Below are positions 62,011 to 64,000 of a DNA stretch of 64,000 bases, one piece after another. A program made the position numbers and the translations under genes. Location: contig NZ_QSRL01000006.1 in NCBI RefSeq assembly GCF_003437035.1, positions 1 to 64,000 on the forward strand. Direction: 5' to 3'. This DNA comes from Collinsella sp. TF08-11AT. Lineage in GTDB: Bacteria > Actinomycetota > Coriobacteriia > Coriobacteriales > Coriobacteriaceae. How positions within the stretch are numbered: position 1 is the stretch's first letter; every line of letters begins with the position of its first letter. The notes beneath the pieces are model-generated. The model searched no databases. It saw only the letters and a program-made list of their open reading frames with translations, and was not told the DNA's origin.

Positions 62011-62919
62011 CTAGAACACTAGCTGAGACAAGGACACTATCGCTGGCATAGTGAACATAGACAGAAGGGTGGTAACACAGACTGTTCCACATGCATATCG
62101 ATAGTCCTTATTATGCTGCTGGGCAAAGATAGCTACATTCGCGCCGGTGGGGGTCGCAGCCGCAATCAGCAGCGCCATCTTAATTGACCTATCACATGGA
62201 AAGAGACATAGGAACAGGAGCGAAAGAATCGGAATGACAAGCAGCCTGACCGATGAGACGGCAAACAAGCTTTTCGCCCTCAGGAGCGCCATCAAATCAG
62301 ACTGGGCAAGATAGATACCGAGAGTCATCATTGCTAGCGGAGTGTTGAGCCCCGAGATATACGAAAGCACTGACTGTGCCAGAGGGACCGTTGGGACACG
62401 AAGGATAAAAATCAAGAAACCGCCCAATAAAGCCATGACCATTGGACTTGTCAGGATCGCTTTAGGACTCATACATTTTTTAGACCCCGACAGCAGATAC
62501 TGCCCGTATGTCCATTGCATGGCATTGAGAAGAGCGATCATGCACGTGATGAAAAACACGGCATCTTTTCCAAGCGCCGCTTCAACAAGGGGTATTCCCA
62601 CAAATCCAGCATTCGAGAATGCCGCAGCAAAAATGTCGATGGGACGGCCCCTGAACAACAGGCGGGCAACAACGCAAGCGAGCAACAACATCGCCGCCGA
62701 CAGCATTAAGGTCATTCCCAACTCATACATCCTCTGAAACGAATACTCAATCCAAAATGATTTGAGAATGATTGCGGGAATCACAAGGTTGATGAGCAAC
62801 TTTCCGAATTCTATTGCAGCCTGCTCGCTCAATATGCCCAAGCGGTTTAGAGCGTAGCCCATTCCCATGAGCAAAAACATGATAAGGACTTGTTGGATGA
62901 GAGGTTCAATGATTGACAC
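62011..62919 (-). CDS. AEC-family membrane carrier
   Basis: Auxin-efflux-carrier-family transporter, about 302 residues, with around ten hydrophobic helices in two five-helix bundles. Family marks are GMGYALNRLGILSEQAAIEFGKL, AFSNAGFVGIPLVEAALGKD with the N-x-G-F-x-G-I-P motif, and AATPTGANVAIFAQQ. Bacterial members carry malate, malonate or unknown anions. GTG at 62919 with GGAG eight bases upstream is preferred; an ATG at 62952 has a poor site. It lies 25 bases after the ceramidase-like gene and may belong to its operon. Confidence 0.85.
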   Translation of the reverse strand: MSIIEPLIQQVLIMFLLMGMGYALNRLGILSEQAAIEFGKLLINLVIPAIILKSFWIEYSFQRMYELGMTLMLSAAMLLLACVVARLLFRGRPIDIFAAAFSNAGFVGIPLVEAALGKDAVFFITCMIALLNAMQWTYGQYLLSGSKKCMSPKAILTSPMVMALLGGFLIFILRVPTVPLAQSVLSYISGLNTPLAMMTLGIYLAQSDLMALLRAKSLFAVSSVRLLVIPILSLLFLCLFPCDRSIKMALLIAAATPTGANVAIFAQQHNKDYRYACGTVCVTTLLSMFTMPAIVSLSQLVF

Positions 62920-62977
62920 AATACATGCTCCGTATAATCCTGACCGGTTCATCTACCACGATGGTCTATAGCGCCTG

Positions 62978-64000
62978 CTATAGCGCGGCACCGACCGCCT
63001 GAATGATTCGCGCAACGAACGCCTCGGCAACCCCGCGCGGCGTTCGCGAGTTGTAGGTTTCAAAATACTTGCCGTAGTCTTCCTGAGGCACAAGGTAGTT
63101 GCAGTACGTGTTCGCATAGCCGATAACAAAGACGTTGTATTGGCTAAACGCCCTCTTAAAATCCAAGCCTAATGTGCTACACGTATCGCATGGCATCGTG
63201 ATAAAAATGCAGTTACCAATTACCGCAAACTGGCTCGGAAGCTCAAGCTCGATTTTCCCCATCGAGAGCTTAAGCTGTTGCCGCTTAAGGAGAAGGTCTC
63301 GCATCGGGCTCGCATCCATAGCCTCTATCCGATTGGTCATCTCGATCCAATCCGGATCTGTTTTTGCATCGTAGACACTCTTCATGCTGATAGAGCCCCA
63401 ACGCGGAGTATCAACTCTGAGTGCCGCGCGCTCACGCTTGGATTCAATTTGAGCGCAAAGTTCGTTAGCCGTACGCTCGAGTTCGGCAACTCCCTCCCCT
63501 TGCCGATAGAAACGCGTCGACACATCCCCGCACGTTCCGTTGACGCAAAGTACAGGACAGCCATATTTCCTCTCCAAACGCTGCCTGACATGCCCAATCA
63601 AATCAGCAGAGAGGACGGCGCTTTTCCCATTAAGGATGGTAGGATGAGCGGACATGAACAGCATTTTTCCAATTGGGCGACCGCCTTGAGCGTCCTCAAA
63701 CGAGAAAATACTTACCTGTTTATCGGCCGGACCGCCCTGAACATTTCGATTCCCGTACAGTCCCTCGATGCCTAACGTCTCCATCGATACGGTCGCCTTC
63801 GACCTGGACGCCCATGCAGATACCGCCGCCTCGGTAGCCAAGCCAATCAAATCACTCGTCAATTCGGTTTCAGGTAACGTGTCCTCGTAGGCAAGCTTAA
63901 AATAGCATGGTGCAGAATGGGTATGAATGCATGCGACGACGATATTGCTCGAATCGATGCCCGTTTTTGACGATACGGCGTTCTTGACCGAAAGGGAAAA
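62978..64000 (-). CDS. Neutral/alkaline ceramidase-like protein, 5' end outside window
   Basis: Partial CDS: the frame stays open to the window edge, so the true start lies beyond 64000. The visible 340 residues match the ceramidase N-terminal domain family: VVACIHTHSAPCYFKLAYED (a T-H-S-x-P signature) near the edge, MLFMSAHPTILNGKSAVLSAD, VNGTCGDVSTRFYRQGEGV with N-x-x-x-G-D near 130 residues on, and GYANTYCNYLVPQEDYGKYFE at the end. The zinc-type His and the nucleophile region are present in part. It may act on N-acyl lipids; the natural substrate is not known. No stop breaks the frame. Confidence 0.78.
   Translation of the reverse strand, partial: FSLSVKNAVSSKTGIDSSNIVVACIHTHSAPCYFKLAYEDTLPETELTSDLIGLATEAAVSAWASRSKATVSMETLGIEGLYGNRNVQGGPADKQVSIFSFEDAQGGRPIGKMLFMSAHPTILNGKSAVLSADLIGHVRQRLERKYGCPVLCVNGTCGDVSTRFYRQGEGVAELERTANELCAQIESKRERAALRVDTPRWGSISMKSVYDAKTDPDWIEMTNRIEAMDASPMRDLLLKRQQLKLSMGKIELELPSQFAVIGNCIFITMPCDTCSTLGLDFKRAFSQYNVFVIGYANTYCNYLVPQEDYGKYFETYNSRTPRGVAEAFVARIIQAVGAAL

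Overview
The window looks like chromosomal DNA of a gut Coriobacteriia, most likely Collinsella or a close relative. This is inferred from gene content and style: GC-rich coding DNA, an arginine deiminase cluster, tandem acetate kinases, Pta and L-lactate dehydrogenase in a fermentative set, an acetylase-type diaminopimelate pathway, and a D-Asp-ligase-like ATP-grasp next to a racemase. No rRNA, tRNA, CRISPR array or prophage was seen. About 50 genes are supported, mostly housekeeping, with several accessory pieces.

Layout. 0-5 kb (minus): xerD, pyrG, a small winged-helix regulator and a DUF1846 protein. 5-9.5 kb (minus): arginine catabolism, read arcA, argF, YfcC-type carrier. 10-13.9 kb (plus): ppk1 and an RlmD-type RNA methyltransferase. 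13.96-14.36 kb: an internally deleted IS3/IS150-like remnant with both ends. 14.5-18.5 kb (minus): DMT transporter, 6-phospho-beta-glucosidase and PTS IIBC. 19-21.2 kb (plus): DJ-1, Maf and a P1 peptidase. 21.6-23.8 kb (minus): glycosyltransferase and UDP-galactopyranose mutase. 24-28 kb: pta facing two ackA paralogues. 28-35.7 kb: MFS and LysR, hinT-xseB-xseA, zinc peptidase, rnd, a lipid kinase and a 30-residue membrane protein. 36-37.8 kb: anchored C69 dipeptidase. 38-41.5 kb: a Trp-codon leader peptide and attenuator followed by an S-AA-T ECF transporter. 41.6-43.7 kb: Asp/Glu racemase and D-Asp-ligase-like protein. 44-48.8 kb: secreted coiled-coil wall protein, FxLYD/HTH/Ser-Thr-kinase module and higBA. 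48.9-54.3 kb: M20 deacylase facing a lysine riboswitch and a lysA-dapA fusion, dapB and dapH. 54.3-64 kb: YejK-like protein, Mbeg1-like protein, ldh, aminotransferase, nadE, a DUF4160 pair, an AEC carrier and a ceramidase-like gene cut by the window edge.

How parts work together. Lysine/DAP synthesis is nearly complete here by the acetylase route (DapA, DapB, DapH, candidate aminotransferase and deacetylase, LysA), with a lysine riboswitch ahead of a fused LysA-DapA. Tryptophan supply appears to be sensed by ribosome stalling on three tandem Trp codons that control an ECF importer. Pta, AckA and LDH handle fermentation end products, and the arginine cluster supplies ATP precursors and ammonia.

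The most novel signal is between the genes. Several families of long palindromes recur in intergenic DNA. Two neighbouring ones (21250-21378 and 21472-21581) share loop and flank motifs while their stems differ by compensating changes and their long outer arms are unrelated. Another pair (33314-33417 and 38834-38928) shares a 58-nt core with a compensated base pair. A third family, with a GGGGACAGGTT loop, brackets the Mbeg1-like gene. A 14-bp hairpin exactly masks the Shine-Dalgarno of the FxLYD gene.
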